The notes: a model not told the origin generated them from the sequence alone. Counted from the first letter of the stretch, positions 8,657-17,088 are shown. The stretch is DNA of 64,000 nt from Bacteroidales bacterium (GCA_017480225.1 JAFVBB010000018.1:1-64000); one strand, 5' to 3'. Program-made: numbers and translations.

Positions 8657-10706
8657 TTTTCTGACTGCGTTTTAATGATTGTTGATACTGGTTGATTATT
8701 TCTTCGTTATCAGTTATTTGACCGAGGTTTGTAACATACATAAGATAATCCTCATATATGTCCTTTTCTTTCCACTTGCTTTTGTCAAATTTGGTGAACT
8801 GCCCCCGGTACTTCATCGAAACCGGGGCATGAGTGTAGACCTTGGTGTAAATGTAGGAGATATAGCGTCCTGTGGCTCTCGAAATAGTCCGCTGGACTTG
8901 CTTGGACTTAATGCACATGAGAATGAGTTTGCTGAGGCGCGGGACTGCATTGTTGGTGCAAAAGTCCGAGAGAAGCCATAGGTCGAAGTCTACAATCTTG
9001 GAGTAGTCAAAGCCAAATCCACCGAGGACGTCGTTCTCATAGAACACCAGGAAGCCGAACTTGCAGAGCGACACCTTGCGTACTTTCTTGATGTAGCGTT
9101 GCTGGAAATAGCGGAGCTGGGATGGCGATACTTGAACGATTTTCAGTTTGCCGGGGTCAATGATTTGCAGATTGTCTTTTGGCTCTGTATAGCTGATGAG
9201 GTCTGCACTCTCTTGATGGTATTCAATGCGGTTTTTCTTCACCCCCTTGGTGGTATAGAGTACCTTGACACCACTCTTGGCGAGTTTGTTCATGTGGAGG
9301 TACTGGTTCGTACTCATCATGAATAAATCCGTGCCGTCTGGCAGGTCTTCTTCTACATGATTGTAGTAGGTGGTGAGGTCGGTGAACGTCAGCGAATAGT
9401 CGCTGTTTTTGCGGAGCTTGGTGATGGTGGAGTGGTTTTTCTTGTAGCTGTCGAACTGAAAGAAAACATCGCCACCGTCTTTCAAGGCATCGTTGAGAGT
9501 GCCAAGCTTGTACTGGCACCCATGGAGGAACTTCACCAGCTTCCCGGCATACTCCTTGGCTTCTTTCAGAGTTTCTGCGAACGAGTCTTTGATGCTCTCC
9601 AGTTGCTGTCGGTAGTATTCTTGCTCTCGGAAGTTATTTTTGATGCTATGGAATATCAGTAACAGGGCCAGCTGGTCTACCACACTGTCGCCATTGTAGT
9701 CTTCCAGAAAGGCTGCATACTCCCGATAGTGGAGTTTCAGCTGGCCAGTGGCCATGAGGTACACAGCATGGTTAAATTCATCGTTGTTATAGACAGTGAT
9801 TTTCTTATACTTACTCAACTTAATTTCCGTGTTGTAGAGCTTCGGATTGACACAGGAAATGGTGTCGCCAGTATTCTCCACAAGCACAGAGAAAAAGTTG
9901 CTCGTTAGGTCAATGTGTGGATGAATGTAGATGTCTTTATTTTGGTCTTCAACATTCGCATAGTAGATTAAAGGGGGTGGGCAAATTGGGAGGCTTAGAG
10001 GGGCTTTTATGAGGCTTGCAAAGTCCTCAATGGTCTGGATTTGCTTGAAGTCCTCTTCGGTGTGGGTGATGGCATACTGCACAAAGCGGTAAGAGAACAT
10101 CACGCAGTTCACCATTTCCTCAAAGTTGGTTGTGGAGTTGAAGCACCTAAATTCCACCGTCTTGCGCTTGAAATACGAGGCGATATTAACGATGCAGCGG
10201 TCATATCCCTTGCAGCTGTTGTTCTCAAACACTCTCTCGATGCCTCGGAAGTCGGTGGCCGCTTTGACACCCACATACTTTTCCAACGTTGGGCTGGGGC
10301 GATAGATTTGCAGGTCGGAGTATTCCGGCGTTTGGCATATCACTTTCAGCAGTCCACTGGTGTAATAGCTCAGATAAAAGATGTTTTTGACTTCCTCAAC
10401 AGTGAGGTCGCCAATATAGATGTGGACCTGCAGGGCAAGGTCGCGGATAGCCTGGGCGCTATGTAGACGTGCGCTTTCAATGAACGCCTTTAGCTTGGCA
10501 AAATCCGCATGGCACAGGTGCATCGGAACCGTGTTCAGTTCGCCACCGATAGGAACTGTCTTGCGCCCTTCGCTCATGTCTGTGTTCTGAACAATCTCAT
10601 CTTTATCCCACACAAAACCATCGGGCATATCCACAGCCTCGCGGACAACATCAGCAAGCTCCCATTCGATACCGAACGTTCTTTTGGTTATTGCTATCTC
10701 ACTCAT
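8649..10706 (-). CDS. Amidoligase fused to a putative Mom-like GNAT domain
   Basis: 685 residues. The N-terminal third carries the hallmarks of the COOH-NH2 amidoligase family related to glutamine synthetase: FGIEWEL near residue 11, GGELNTVP near 54, LQVHIYIGD near 93 and KTVEFRCFNST near 190. Such enzymes join a carboxylate to an amine using ATP. The middle is a long helical linker. The last roughly 150 residues (KFGFLVFYENDVLGGFGF, WLLSDFC, PRLSKLILMC, MKYRGQF) resemble the acetyltransferase-fold family that includes the Mom DNA-modification protein of phage Mu; this part is a pattern judgement. The gene sits 2 bases after DUF488 and overlaps the ParB-like gene. An amidoligase joined to a Mom-like transferase would suit adding an amino-acid-like group to a DNA base. 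Confidence 0.7.
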   Translation of the reverse strand: MSEIAITKRTFGIEWELADVVREAVDMPDGFVWDKDEIVQNTDMSEGRKTVPIGGELNTVPMHLCHADFAKLKAFIESARLHSAQAIRDLALQVHIYIGDLTVEEVKNIFYLSYYTSGLLKVICQTPEYSDLQIYRPSPTLEKYVGVKAATDFRGIERVFENNSCKGYDRCIVNIASYFKRKTVEFRCFNSTTNFEEMVNCVMFSYRFVQYAITHTEEDFKQIQTIEDFASLIKAPLSLPICPPPLIYYANVEDQNKDIYIHPHIDLTSNFFSVLVENTGDTISCVNPKLYNTEIKLSKYKKITVYNNDEFNHAVYLMATGQLKLHYREYAAFLEDYNGDSVVDQLALLLIFHSIKNNFREQEYYRQQLESIKDSFAETLKEAKEYAGKLVKFLHGCQYKLGTLNDALKDGGDVFFQFDSYKKNHSTITKLRKNSDYSLTFTDLTTYYNHVEEDLPDGTDLFMMSTNQYLHMNKLAKSGVKVLYTTKGVKKNRIEYHQESADLISYTEPKDNLQIIDPGKLKIVQVSPSQLRYFQQRYIKKVRKVSLCKFGFLVFYENDVLGGFGFDYSKIVDFDLWLLSDFCTNNAVPRLSKLILMCIKSKQVQRTISRATGRYISYIYTKVYTHAPVSMKYRGQFTKFDKSKWKEKDIYEDYLMYVTNLGQITDNEEIINQYQQSLKRSQKNG

Positions 10707-10708
10707 GG

Positions 10709-11110
10709 CTAATCGAATAAGGATGTTTGAGTGGGTTTAGGTGCAGGGGCTGGAGCCTCATACTCTCTGATGTTCAGCCCAAGTTCCTTGTTAAGAAAAT
10801 CGGCCAGCAGATGGCGGTGGCAAAAGTCGCCAGGCTTTTCATAGCACAGCAGGGCTACATTGCGGCCATGGGCGATTGAATTTATCTCGTTGATGATGCT
10901 GGCGGCTCCACGCTTGCGCAGTATCTCATCGTAGAGTTCAAGGTATTCTTCATGCTCACAATCGTCCGACAGCATATATCGTGTAGGAGCGACGGAGTAC
11001 ATACAAACTCCCTCATAGAAGCGAGGCTTCCACCGTGCAATTCCGATAGGCATTATGCCAGCAGTTCCGAGGCGTTTGATGTTTCCGAAATAAGACGTGT
11101 ATATCTCCAT
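10709..11110 (-). CDS. DUF488 family protein
   Basis: 133 residues. The family signature is clear: N-terminal IYTSYFGNIKRL, and near the C-terminus LLCYEKPGDFCHRHLLADFL with the conserved Cys, Glu and two His residues. The function of DUF488 is not established. It is the first gene of the block DUF488, amidoligase-GNAT, ParB-like, saccharopine-dehydrogenase-like, with 2 bases before the next start. An 83-base AT-rich gap upstream could hold its promoter. The C-terminal tail is proline-rich and ends in TSLFD. Confidence 0.8.
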   Translation of the reverse strand: MEIYTSYFGNIKRLGTAGIMPIGIARWKPRFYEGVCMYSVAPTRYMLSDDCEHEEYLELYDEILRKRGAASIINEINSIAHGRNVALLCYEKPGDFCHRHLLADFLNKELGLNIREYEAPAPAPKPTQTSLFD

Positions 11111-11141
11111 TTTTTAAGTGTGTATATAGTACAATAACGAT

Positions 11142-11168
11142 AAAATGTATAATATATTGTTCAGCAAA
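11142..11168 (-). promoter_or_regulatory. Weak candidate promoter for the DUF488-to-portal transcript
   Basis: On the minus strand TTTG (11165-11168) and TACATTTT (11142-11149) resemble the -33 and -7 elements, but the spacing is about 15 bases rather than about 20 and the last base of the -7 element differs. The surrounding 83 bases are very AT-rich and are the only sizeable gap between 11.2 and 3.2 kb. Confidence 0.25.
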
Positions 11169-11193
11169 TGTTTGTTTGAAACATGCGTGTATA

Positions 11194-11607
11194 TTATACG
11201 GTTTTATTCAGTAATTCTGAGAGTTGGTTTCTTGCAGATTGAACGTCCAGGCCGTCGTCCTCTCCAAGATAATCGACTACTACTTCTCGGAACTGGTCGA
11301 AAGAGCGGACTACCACATATCGGTTGCCAGCTCTCTCGCATTCGACTTGCCAGATCTTCTGTGTTTCGCACTGAATACCCTTGGCGGTTTTCATTTCCAG
11401 GCACATGGCGCCATACCCTTTCCTTGGCACGAGGAGAATGAGGTCGGCAACGCCGGCCATCATTCCCTCTGCTTTGAGGATACGCCCCTGGGTGGCCGTT
11501 GTGGCGACACCGTTCGGGACGGCGAAAAGCAGGTGCGCGTACTTGGGGAACGCAAGCCGGAAGTAGCGGACACAGGACTGCTGGAGTTTGCTCTCATTGT
11601 GTCTCAT
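11194..11607 (-). CDS. VRR-NUC domain nuclease
   Basis: 137 residues, a stand-alone VRR-NUC domain (PD-(D/E)xK fold) common in phage replication modules, thought to act on branched or modified DNA. The active-site pattern is visible: GMMAGVADLILLVPR supplies the Asp, and GAMCLEMKTAKG gives the ExK pair; QKIWQVECERAG is the following family helix. The start ATG overlaps the stop of the preceding variable-domain gene by 4 bases (ATGA). Confidence 0.85.
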   Translation of the reverse strand: MRHNESKLQQSCVRYFRLAFPKYAHLLFAVPNGVATTATQGRILKAEGMMAGVADLILLVPRKGYGAMCLEMKTAKGIQCETQKIWQVECERAGNRYVVVRSFDQFREVVVDYLGEDDGLDVQSARNQLSELLNKTV

Positions 11608-12311
11608 TCTTTCTCGGCCTCCTCTCTGCTGTAGCCAAAATCAATCTCTCTTTCAGATAGACCAAATGGGCCTTTCTTGTAGAGCGTCCAACACGCCACC
11701 TGTGGAGCATTCATCGACCCTCTCAAAAGGCGGCGTTTTGTGCTATAGGTGTTGTACGGCTTGACCTCGCCTTGGCTGTAGACGGTCAATCGGTACTCCA
11801 CATATAGTATACGTTTGATGAATTTCCTGATTTTCATATCTGTGTTATTATTATTTATGACCGGAGACTGATGTTCTGTGTGATTTAGGACTGGGCGCGA
11901 GCGGAATTTGCTGTAGTAGCGGCTGTAGGTGTTGAAACAGCCGTAAGTGCCGCTGAAGTACCACGTGCCGATGCCGTCGGAATCAGCGGAACTGCCCACA
12001 GGTCGCCACAACTCACTGCTTACATATAAACCCTCTGCAAACTCATCACCGCCAGCCTCAACCAGTTTGGCGTTTATCTCCTCAATCAGCGTGGCTATGA
12101 TGAAGCCTTGCTTGCGGTTGAAAGTATCCAACCCTAACTCTTTCAGCCGTGCGTTGGCTGTGAGGTAGTTGAAGTTGTTCTTGCCGTCGTTGAGGTCGTG
12201 AGGAGCGATGATGAAATCTTCGTCCATGGCCTGTACGCGTACCCATTTCTCATTGTTGTGGTCTACAATGCTGATGTTGTAGCCGAATTGTTTGTTGTTT
12301 TCTTGTGTCAT
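11604..12311 (-). CDS. C-type-lectin-like variable protein (DGR-target-like), copy 1, with C-terminal extension
   Basis: 235 residues. Residues about 20-135 are paralogous to the protein at 18880-19530: both share VRVQAxxEDFxI, HDLxxGKxNF, TFNRKQ, GSSAD, WYF and a terminal FRSRP. This is the formylglycine-enzyme / C-lectin-type fold used as the scaffold of diversity-generating retroelement targets. The last part (GTWYFSGTYGCFNTY onwards) contains a run of NNC codons at the positions where the two paralogs differ. After the FRSRP end the frame stays open through an asparagine run into MKIRKFIKRIL (ATG at 11837-11835), about 77 residues that look like a separate small gene fused by read-through. 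The start at 12311 follows the small Cys-rich gene by 3 bases. Confidence 0.65.
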   Translation of the reverse strand: MTQENNKQFGYNISIVDHNNEKWVRVQAMDEDFIIAPHDLNDGKNNFNYLTANARLKELGLDTFNRKQGFIIATLIEEINAKLVEAGGDEFAEGLYVSSELWRPVGSSADSDGIGTWYFSGTYGCFNTYSRYYSKFRSRPVLNHTEHQSPVINNNNTDMKIRKFIKRILYVEYRLTVYSQGEVKPYNTYSTKRRLLRGSMNAPQVACWTLYKKGPFGLSEREIDFGYSREEAEKE

Positions 12312-12314
12312 AGG

Positions 12315-12485
12315 TTATTTCCTTTCTGTTGGTTGGGTCAGTAATGCTTTCATCAGTTCTAACTTTTTCTGGTCAAGGCACTGGCGACAATACGGATGGC
12401 TCGGAATATCGATGTCGAAGACTGGCCAAAACGCTACGGCCTGCTTTCCGCAGACAATACACTTACAGTCGGCGGCGTGTGTCAT
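12315..12485 (-). CDS. Small zinc-knuckle-like phage protein
   Basis: 56 residues beginning MTHAADCKCIVCGK and containing PYCRQCLDQKK, so two Cys pairs (CxC-xxC and CxxC) that could bind zinc. The ATG overlaps the YopX gene stop by 4 bases and the stop lies 3 bases before the next start, so it is tightly built into the operon. Family not recognised. Confidence 0.6.
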   Translation of the reverse strand: MTHAADCKCIVCGKQAVAFWPVFDIDIPSHPYCRQCLDQKKLELMKALLTQPTERK

Positions 12486-12910
12486 CGTTCACCTCCTTTC
12501 ATCAGTTCGGGGTTGTCGTGAATGTTGCCGACGACCTCTTTCTTAAATTCATCAATCCAACGTTGATAAATGTTTCCAGCATTGTAATCTATCACATTAT
12601 ACCCCAGAAGCGCAACGCAGAATGCACATTCGCTGTCAATATAATGCACATAGTGCTTGATTTCATCACCAAAAGTGTCATACGAACAAATCACATCACC
12701 CTCAAAAATCTTTGTACCGTTTTTATCTTTCAGACCTGTATATTGGCCGACAGTGGATGGGGCGACACATATTGATGAGTATGCGACTTTTCCTTCTTCA
12801 TTTGGGTGGTGGATTATGATTTCGGGATAATGGCCTAACCGCTGAAACAAGTCCCCTTGTATCCATTCGCCGTTGTCGAGGCGTTTGCCTCTGAAAAGTA
12901 TCTCTCTCAT
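12482..12910 (-). CDS. YopX family phage protein
   Basis: 142 residues with the YopX pattern: N-terminal MREILFRGKRLDNGEWIQGD and the central STVGQYTGLKDKNGTKIFEG block. YopX proteins are widespread in Gram-positive and Bacteroidota phages; their role is unknown. It lies in the middle-gene segment, coupled by a 4-base overlap to the small Cys-rich gene. Confidence 0.85.
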   Translation of the reverse strand: MREILFRGKRLDNGEWIQGDLFQRLGHYPEIIIHHPNEEGKVAYSSICVAPSTVGQYTGLKDKNGTKIFEGDVICSYDTFGDEIKHYVHYIDSECAFCVALLGYNVIDYNAGNIYQRWIDEFKKEVVGNIHDNPELMKGGER

Positions 12911-12925
12911 TGTTTGTTTTTTTGT

Positions 12926-13108
12926 TTAATAAATTACCACGCCGTCATCATCAATCCACTCCAAGTCATCTCCGACTGGGTTGTCTGTGGCCTTCTGCCC
13001 GTTCAATCCGACACTGAACCTCACGGCCTCGTATATTTGCTCGTCGGTTGCCTCTTCCGGTACAAGCAGCGAGCCTCTAATCATTACGTAAACAACTTTC
13101 ATCTTCAT
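12926..13108 (-). CDS. Small hypothetical phage protein
   Basis: 60 residues starting MKMKVVYVMIRGSLLV. The chosen ATG at 13108 overlaps the stop of the ASCH gene by 4 bases, better than an upstream in-frame ATG deep inside that gene. Acidic C-terminus (GDDLEWIDDDGVVIY). No recognised family. Confidence 0.5.
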   Translation of the reverse strand: MKMKVVYVMIRGSLLVPEEATDEQIYEAVRFSVGLNGQKATDNPVGDDLEWIDDDGVVIY

Positions 13109-13443
13109 TTTGTTCTTCCTCCCAGCATTATGATGAATACCTTTTTGCCGTGCGGTGCACCCCATTCCTGGTCGCCCATGCCGATGTAGATTTTCGTCAC
13201 CTTGAACGTCATGCGGCGTTTGGTGTAGCCATAGGAGAAGCAGACTTCGGTGATGTCTGTAGGTACTGCATTGACATATTTACAGCCTGGGCAGAATGCG
13301 GAATTATAGCACAGCCCTTTTTTGACGTGCTTGCAAATCCGTTTCATCCAGTACGGCTTCAATTCTCTATACTCTTCCGTTTTGATGCCAGCCTCAATCA
13401 TGTCGTACCATTGGGCTTTGAGCGGCAGATATAGTGTTTTCAT
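13105..13443 (-). CDS. ASCH domain protein
   Basis: 112 residues. The N-terminal LYLPLKAQWYDMIEAGIKTEEYRE block followed by KPYWMKR is typical of the ASCH (PUA-like) fold, which binds nucleic acid; small ASCH proteins in phages may recognise modified or RNA substrates. Two Cys pairs in the middle (CYNSAFCPGC) are extra. It starts inside the end of the methyltransferase gene (4-base overlap), which suggests coupling to that gene. Confidence 0.75.
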   Translation of the reverse strand: MKTLYLPLKAQWYDMIEAGIKTEEYRELKPYWMKRICKHVKKGLCYNSAFCPGCKYVNAVPTDITEVCFSYGYTKRRMTFKVTKIYIGMGDQEWGAPHGKKVFIIMLGGRTK

Positions 13444-15026
13444 GCTACCTCCTCCAGTTTTTTAGCCAACGCCTCGCAGAGGACGCGGCTCTGATTGACT
13501 TCCACGGCGTTGCCGATGAACTTTTTCTGCTCGCCCTGCGTACCGATGAGGGTGTAGTCGGCAGGGAAGCCCATTATCGCCTTCAACTCGGAAACCTTGA
13601 GCATTCGCATCTTGATGTCTATGATGCCGTACATAGCCATAAACTCCTTAATCTTGCGAGTGGTTGGGCTGTCGGTGTCGTAGACCTCGATACCAGGCCC
13701 CCGCACCGTCTGGATGAGGTAGGGCGGAACTTTGTCCATACGAGCCACTATTGTGAAGCAGGGCTTGTCAATAGAGCTGCCCTCTGACTTGTAGGACGGA
13801 TTGTAGAGGAACGCGGTGACGAGCTTCTGCTTGGGTGTGGGTAGCACGGCAGGGGTCACGCTATCGATGCTGTTGCCGTCGCCGCTGTTGCCGTACTCGT
13901 TGGCGATGAACGTCACCTTTGCGAAGCGGTCGTGTGTCGGCACCGTCGGGGCTGGTCTGTCGATGGGTACAGCCTGTCCGTTGCTGTAGTAGGTGATGAG
14001 GGCGTGGTGGTCGATACAGGTTACAGCTCCAGCGGGCTTTTCGATGCTTGTGTTCTTGCTGGCATCGTCGCCGCTGAACTGCTTGGAGAGGAAGTGAGCC
14101 TTTGCAAGTCCGAGACGGTTCTGTGCCGGAACTACAGGGCAGGGGTTGTCGAGCGATGGCGGTACATACTTGCCCGATTGGTTCATACTGTTCCACTTGA
14201 CGAGGAAAGAGTCCTTACCGCCAGCCACGAACTTGACCAACCCTGCGTAGATACGCTTCATCGTGGCCTCTACAAGCGGTTTCTTGCGTCCGAAGATGCT
14301 CTCCCCGTCGTCGTTCAAGTCCAGCACGTCACGCACGGCTTTCCACTTACGCAGGCCGATACCGAAGAGATTGTCTGTAGGTTCGCCGTTCTTGGAGTAT
14401 GTCGCCTCGGGGAAGGCGTGTGGAAGCCCATTTTTGGCGAACTGACCGAAGAAACGCTTGCGCGAGGTGTATGCCCCGAAATCGGCAGCGTTCAGCAACC
14501 GGTAGTTGTATGTGTAGCCATACTTGCGTACCGCCTCAATCCAGCGCAGGTAGTCTGTTCCGTTGCTTTTGCTAACCGGCTTCCCGTTCTCATCAAGGGC
14601 TCCCCAAGACATGAATTCCTCGACATTCTCTATCTGAATGTAGTCTGGGTTTAGTGCTTCAATGTAACGGAAGAGGTGGTCTGCGAGGGTGCGACTGTCT
14701 GCGTCTCTAGGTTGGCCACCTTTTGCTTTGCTAAAATTAGTGCATTCCAGTGAGGCCCACAGAACAACTTTAGCGTAAGGGTATTTTGCTCGACTTTTAT
14801 TGAGGACATCTGCCAGCGGTTTCATTTCCAACGTACGGATGTCCTCGGTGAAATGTTTGGTGTTTGGATGGTTTGCAGCGTGGCTGCGGATAGCATTAAG
14901 GTCGTGATTGACACAGGCTACCACATGGGCACATTTGTCGCCGTGAAGTGTGGCTTGCTCCACTCCTGTAGTGGTACCGCCGGCACCACAAAACAAATCC
15001 ACATACAATAATTTAACGTTCTGCAT
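13440..15026 (-). CDS. DNA (cytosine-5) methyltransferase
   Basis: 528 residues, longer than the usual 330-420. Motif I is YVDLFCGAGGTTTG at residues 8-21; motif IV is present as SLECTNFSKAKGG, with the catalytic Cys but the usual PCQ replaced by EC; motif VI is IQIENVEEF; the C-terminal RMLKVSELKAIMGFP and KKFIGNAVEV are motifs IX-X. It transfers a methyl group to cytosine C5. No cognate restriction gene adjoins, so it may protect phage DNA from host restriction or mark it for its own nucleases. It is co-transcribed with ASCH, YopX and VRR-NUC genes. Confidence 0.88.
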   Translation of the reverse strand: MQNVKLLYVDLFCGAGGTTTGVEQATLHGDKCAHVVACVNHDLNAIRSHAANHPNTKHFTEDIRTLEMKPLADVLNKSRAKYPYAKVVLWASLECTNFSKAKGGQPRDADSRTLADHLFRYIEALNPDYIQIENVEEFMSWGALDENGKPVSKSNGTDYLRWIEAVRKYGYTYNYRLLNAADFGAYTSRKRFFGQFAKNGLPHAFPEATYSKNGEPTDNLFGIGLRKWKAVRDVLDLNDDGESIFGRKKPLVEATMKRIYAGLVKFVAGGKDSFLVKWNSMNQSGKYVPPSLDNPCPVVPAQNRLGLAKAHFLSKQFSGDDASKNTSIEKPAGAVTCIDHHALITYYSNGQAVPIDRPAPTVPTHDRFAKVTFIANEYGNSGDGNSIDSVTPAVLPTPKQKLVTAFLYNPSYKSEGSSIDKPCFTIVARMDKVPPYLIQTVRGPGIEVYDTDSPTTRKIKEFMAMYGIIDIKMRMLKVSELKAIMGFPADYTLIGTQGEQKKFIGNAVEVNQSRVLCEALAKKLEEVA

Positions 15027-15038
15027 ATTATTTTGAGT

Positions 15039-15743
15039 TTAGAGTGTTCCATTCTTTATGTAGTTGGCTTTCCAGCGCCTATAGTCATTGTCTTTATCAA
15101 TCTTTGCCTTGGCCTCATCACGCTTGCGCTTTTCCTCTCTCTCCTTGGCCTCTTTTTGTACATTGACGAAATCTTCATCCACTATAATGCGGCCATCTTT
15201 GTTGATTGTGTAACCAAGCTGGTCCAGCGAGAGGGGCTCTGGATGGTCGCAATATCTTTTTCGATCTGCCTCTCTACTCATTTCCTCGGCGGTATTCATT
15301 CGCTCATCGACATAACTGTCAAACCATCCCATGACCTTGGCGCAAGTAAGTTGGTTGTACAGTTCACCATACCTGCCCAGTTTGGCATTTCTGAATATGA
15401 CATGTATATCTGCAAAGGTGATGAAGTGTCCATACTGCCGCATGACCTCTTCTGCCACCAGGTCTATCTCGTCGCGGGTCAACCCATTCTTCTGTTTCAG
15501 AAACACATCGAGTGCAACAAGGTGTATCTTTATGAGAGTTTCGATGTCCTCTTGACAACACCCCTCTGTTCTGGCTATCGATTTGAGGCTTTTGGCCCCG
15601 ACACTCAACGCATCTTTTACTGTGCGGACACCAGCATAGGTCTTACTTATTTGGGCCGGGCTGTATTGCTGCAACGAGGGAGGCAAGGTAACTCGCATCG
15701 TCCCTTGCGTTTCCACTACCTGCATTTGCATTTTGGTTTCCAT
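15039..15743 (-). CDS. Hypothetical phage replication-region protein
   Basis: 234 residues, helical, with a conserved-looking FITFADIHVIFRNAKLGRYG block in the middle and a lysine/glutamate-rich coiled coil near the C-terminus (KEAKEREEKRKRDEAKAK). Proteins of this look follow DUF4373 replication proteins in many Bacteroides phages, but I cannot name a family securely. In-frame starts exist at 15743, 15731 and 15695; even the shortest overlaps the upstream gene by more than 50 bases. Confidence 0.6.
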   Translation of the reverse strand: METKMQMQVVETQGTMRVTLPPSLQQYSPAQISKTYAGVRTVKDALSVGAKSLKSIARTEGCCQEDIETLIKIHLVALDVFLKQKNGLTRDEIDLVAEEVMRQYGHFITFADIHVIFRNAKLGRYGELYNQLTCAKVMGWFDSYVDERMNTAEEMSREADRKRYCDHPEPLSLDQLGYTINKDGRIIVDEDFVNVQKEAKEREEKRKRDEAKAKIDKDNDYRRWKANYIKNGTL

Positions 15744-16515
15744 TGTGAGTATTGTTCTTTAGTTGTGTATATATCTCGTTGAACTTGCTATCAATCAATG
15801 TGGGGCTTATATTCTTCCTCGTCCAGTCATCGGCCCTATTGAGTATGGCATGAACGAACGCTTGGAAGTTGGTGTACACCACATCGAGATTATCCTTATC
15901 AGCCTCATCCATCTGGAAACGGATTTGCTTGATGATGCCATAGATGGCTGCCATGTCTTTGGCTTTCCAGTAGAACGCATTGCCCTTGAATTGACTATAT
16001 GCAGCATCAAAGCACTCCTTGCATTTGGTGTGGAGTTGGGTTTCTTCTGGAGAATACTTTTTTGCGCGCGTTTTGGTGGGCTGTGGGGGCTTTGTGGTGG
16101 GATTGGGTGGAGTTGATAGGGGCAACTCTGTTTGGGTGGTTTGTTGGGGCTGATTTCCACTATTGCCCCAACGAGATTGCATACCTTTAATGCCAGCAAT
16201 GCGCCGGGCTTCCTTTTTCTTGCTCTCCTCTTTCATATCCTTACACAGGCGTATCGAGCGAAATTCACCATCCTCAACAATGAATAATTCGTGTTCCTCG
16301 ACGATATGTTTCACCAGCTCTTCTGATACGTGCAACTCCCAAGCGATATAGGAGTAGTCTGTAGGTAGCGAATACTCTGCGGTCTCGCGCAGTTTTTCTA
16401 TGATTGCCCAGTACACCCCATATCCCTCCATGCCGTACCCACGCCGGATGGATAGCAGCTTCTCGTCATTCCGAGCATTGCTGTCGTGCCTAAAGTAGTG
16501 TACCTCTTTTTTCAT
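15643..16515 (-). CDS. DUF4373 (Lin1244/Lin1753-like) phage replication protein
   Basis: 290 residues. The N-terminal 100 residues (YFRHDSNARNDEKLLSIRRG, GYGVYWAIIEKLRE, then a short winged-helix-like part) match the DUF4373 / Lin1244-like N-terminal domain found in replisome-organiser proteins. A Pro/Thr-rich linker follows and a helical C-terminal domain, probably the helicase-loader contact. It likely recruits host helicase to the phage origin; that role is inferred from relatives. The start is 16515, one base overlapping the upstream stop. Confidence 0.75.
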   Translation of the reverse strand: MKKEVHYFRHDSNARNDEKLLSIRRGYGMEGYGVYWAIIEKLRETAEYSLPTDYSYIAWELHVSEELVKHIVEEHELFIVEDGEFRSIRLCKDMKEESKKKEARRIAGIKGMQSRWGNSGNQPQQTTQTELPLSTPPNPTTKPPQPTKTRAKKYSPEETQLHTKCKECFDAAYSQFKGNAFYWKAKDMAAIYGIIKQIRFQMDEADKDNLDVVYTNFQAFVHAILNRADDWTRKNISPTLIDSKFNEIYTQLKNNTHNGNQNANAGSGNARDDASYLASLVAAIQPGPNK

Positions 16516-16670
16516 TATTCCTTAGTGTTTCTTTTCCACTTTTCCAACATGATTTTCAGTTGTCGTGCAGCCTCATACTGACGTATGCCACTCTTGAAGT
16601 CAATCCCCTCAAGTATTTTTGGCAGCAGACGGACAATCTTATCATAGTCGGTATTAGATATTACTTTCAT
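16515..16670 (-). CDS. Small hypothetical phage protein
   Basis: 51 residues from the ATG MKVISNTDYD; an earlier in-frame ATG would overlap the previous gene much further. The sequence is helical and basic (AARQLKIMLEKWKRNTKE). No family recognised; it lies between the NinB-like and DUF4373 genes. Confidence 0.45.
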   Translation of the reverse strand: MKVISNTDYDKIVRLLPKILEGIDFKSGIRQYEAARQLKIMLEKWKRNTKE

Positions 16671-17088
16671 TCCTTTGGTTCCAAAGTTTATCGGGGTCTG
16701 GTATCTCGACATTCAGATACTCACGGCCATAGTCGCGGAGTTGTTCGCAGTAGGTGGAGAAAGCCACCGTGTCCATTTCTGCGGTGGAACATGGTAGCTC
16801 TACGATTTCTCCAGTGTGTCTGTTCACGAACTGCTGCTTGCCAAGAAGTTGCTTGAAAAATTCGTGGACTTGGTGGACGGTTGCGAACTCCCATCCAGCA
16901 TCATTCAGTGCCTTTAGGAGCATCGGATATATGCAGCCAAAGAGCCAGCCGTTTTGGTCGAGTGTGCGCTTGCGCCTTACCTTGGTAATTTCTACTCTGT
17001 AATGGCCATCTGGTGCATTCCAGAACCACTGGTTTAGGCGGCTGATGTCAAACTGGCCATTCAGTTTCAGTATAAACGCGGTTTCCAT
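16654..17088 (-). CDS. NinB-like recombination-associated protein
   Basis: 144 residues. The block RRKRTLDQNGWLFGCIYPML and the later AEMDTVAFSTYCEQLRDYG with IPDPD near the end resemble the NinB (Orf) family and its relatives, ssDNA-binding recombination mediators that work with annealing proteins. Its placement with a RecT-like protein and a Rad50-like ATPase supports a recombination role. The similarity is modest, so this is a tentative assignment. Confidence 0.55.
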   Translation of the reverse strand: METAFILKLNGQFDISRLNQWFWNAPDGHYRVEITKVRRKRTLDQNGWLFGCIYPMLLKALNDAGWEFATVHQVHEFFKQLLGKQQFVNRHTGEIVELPCSTAEMDTVAFSTYCEQLRDYGREYLNVEIPDPDKLWNQRNESNI

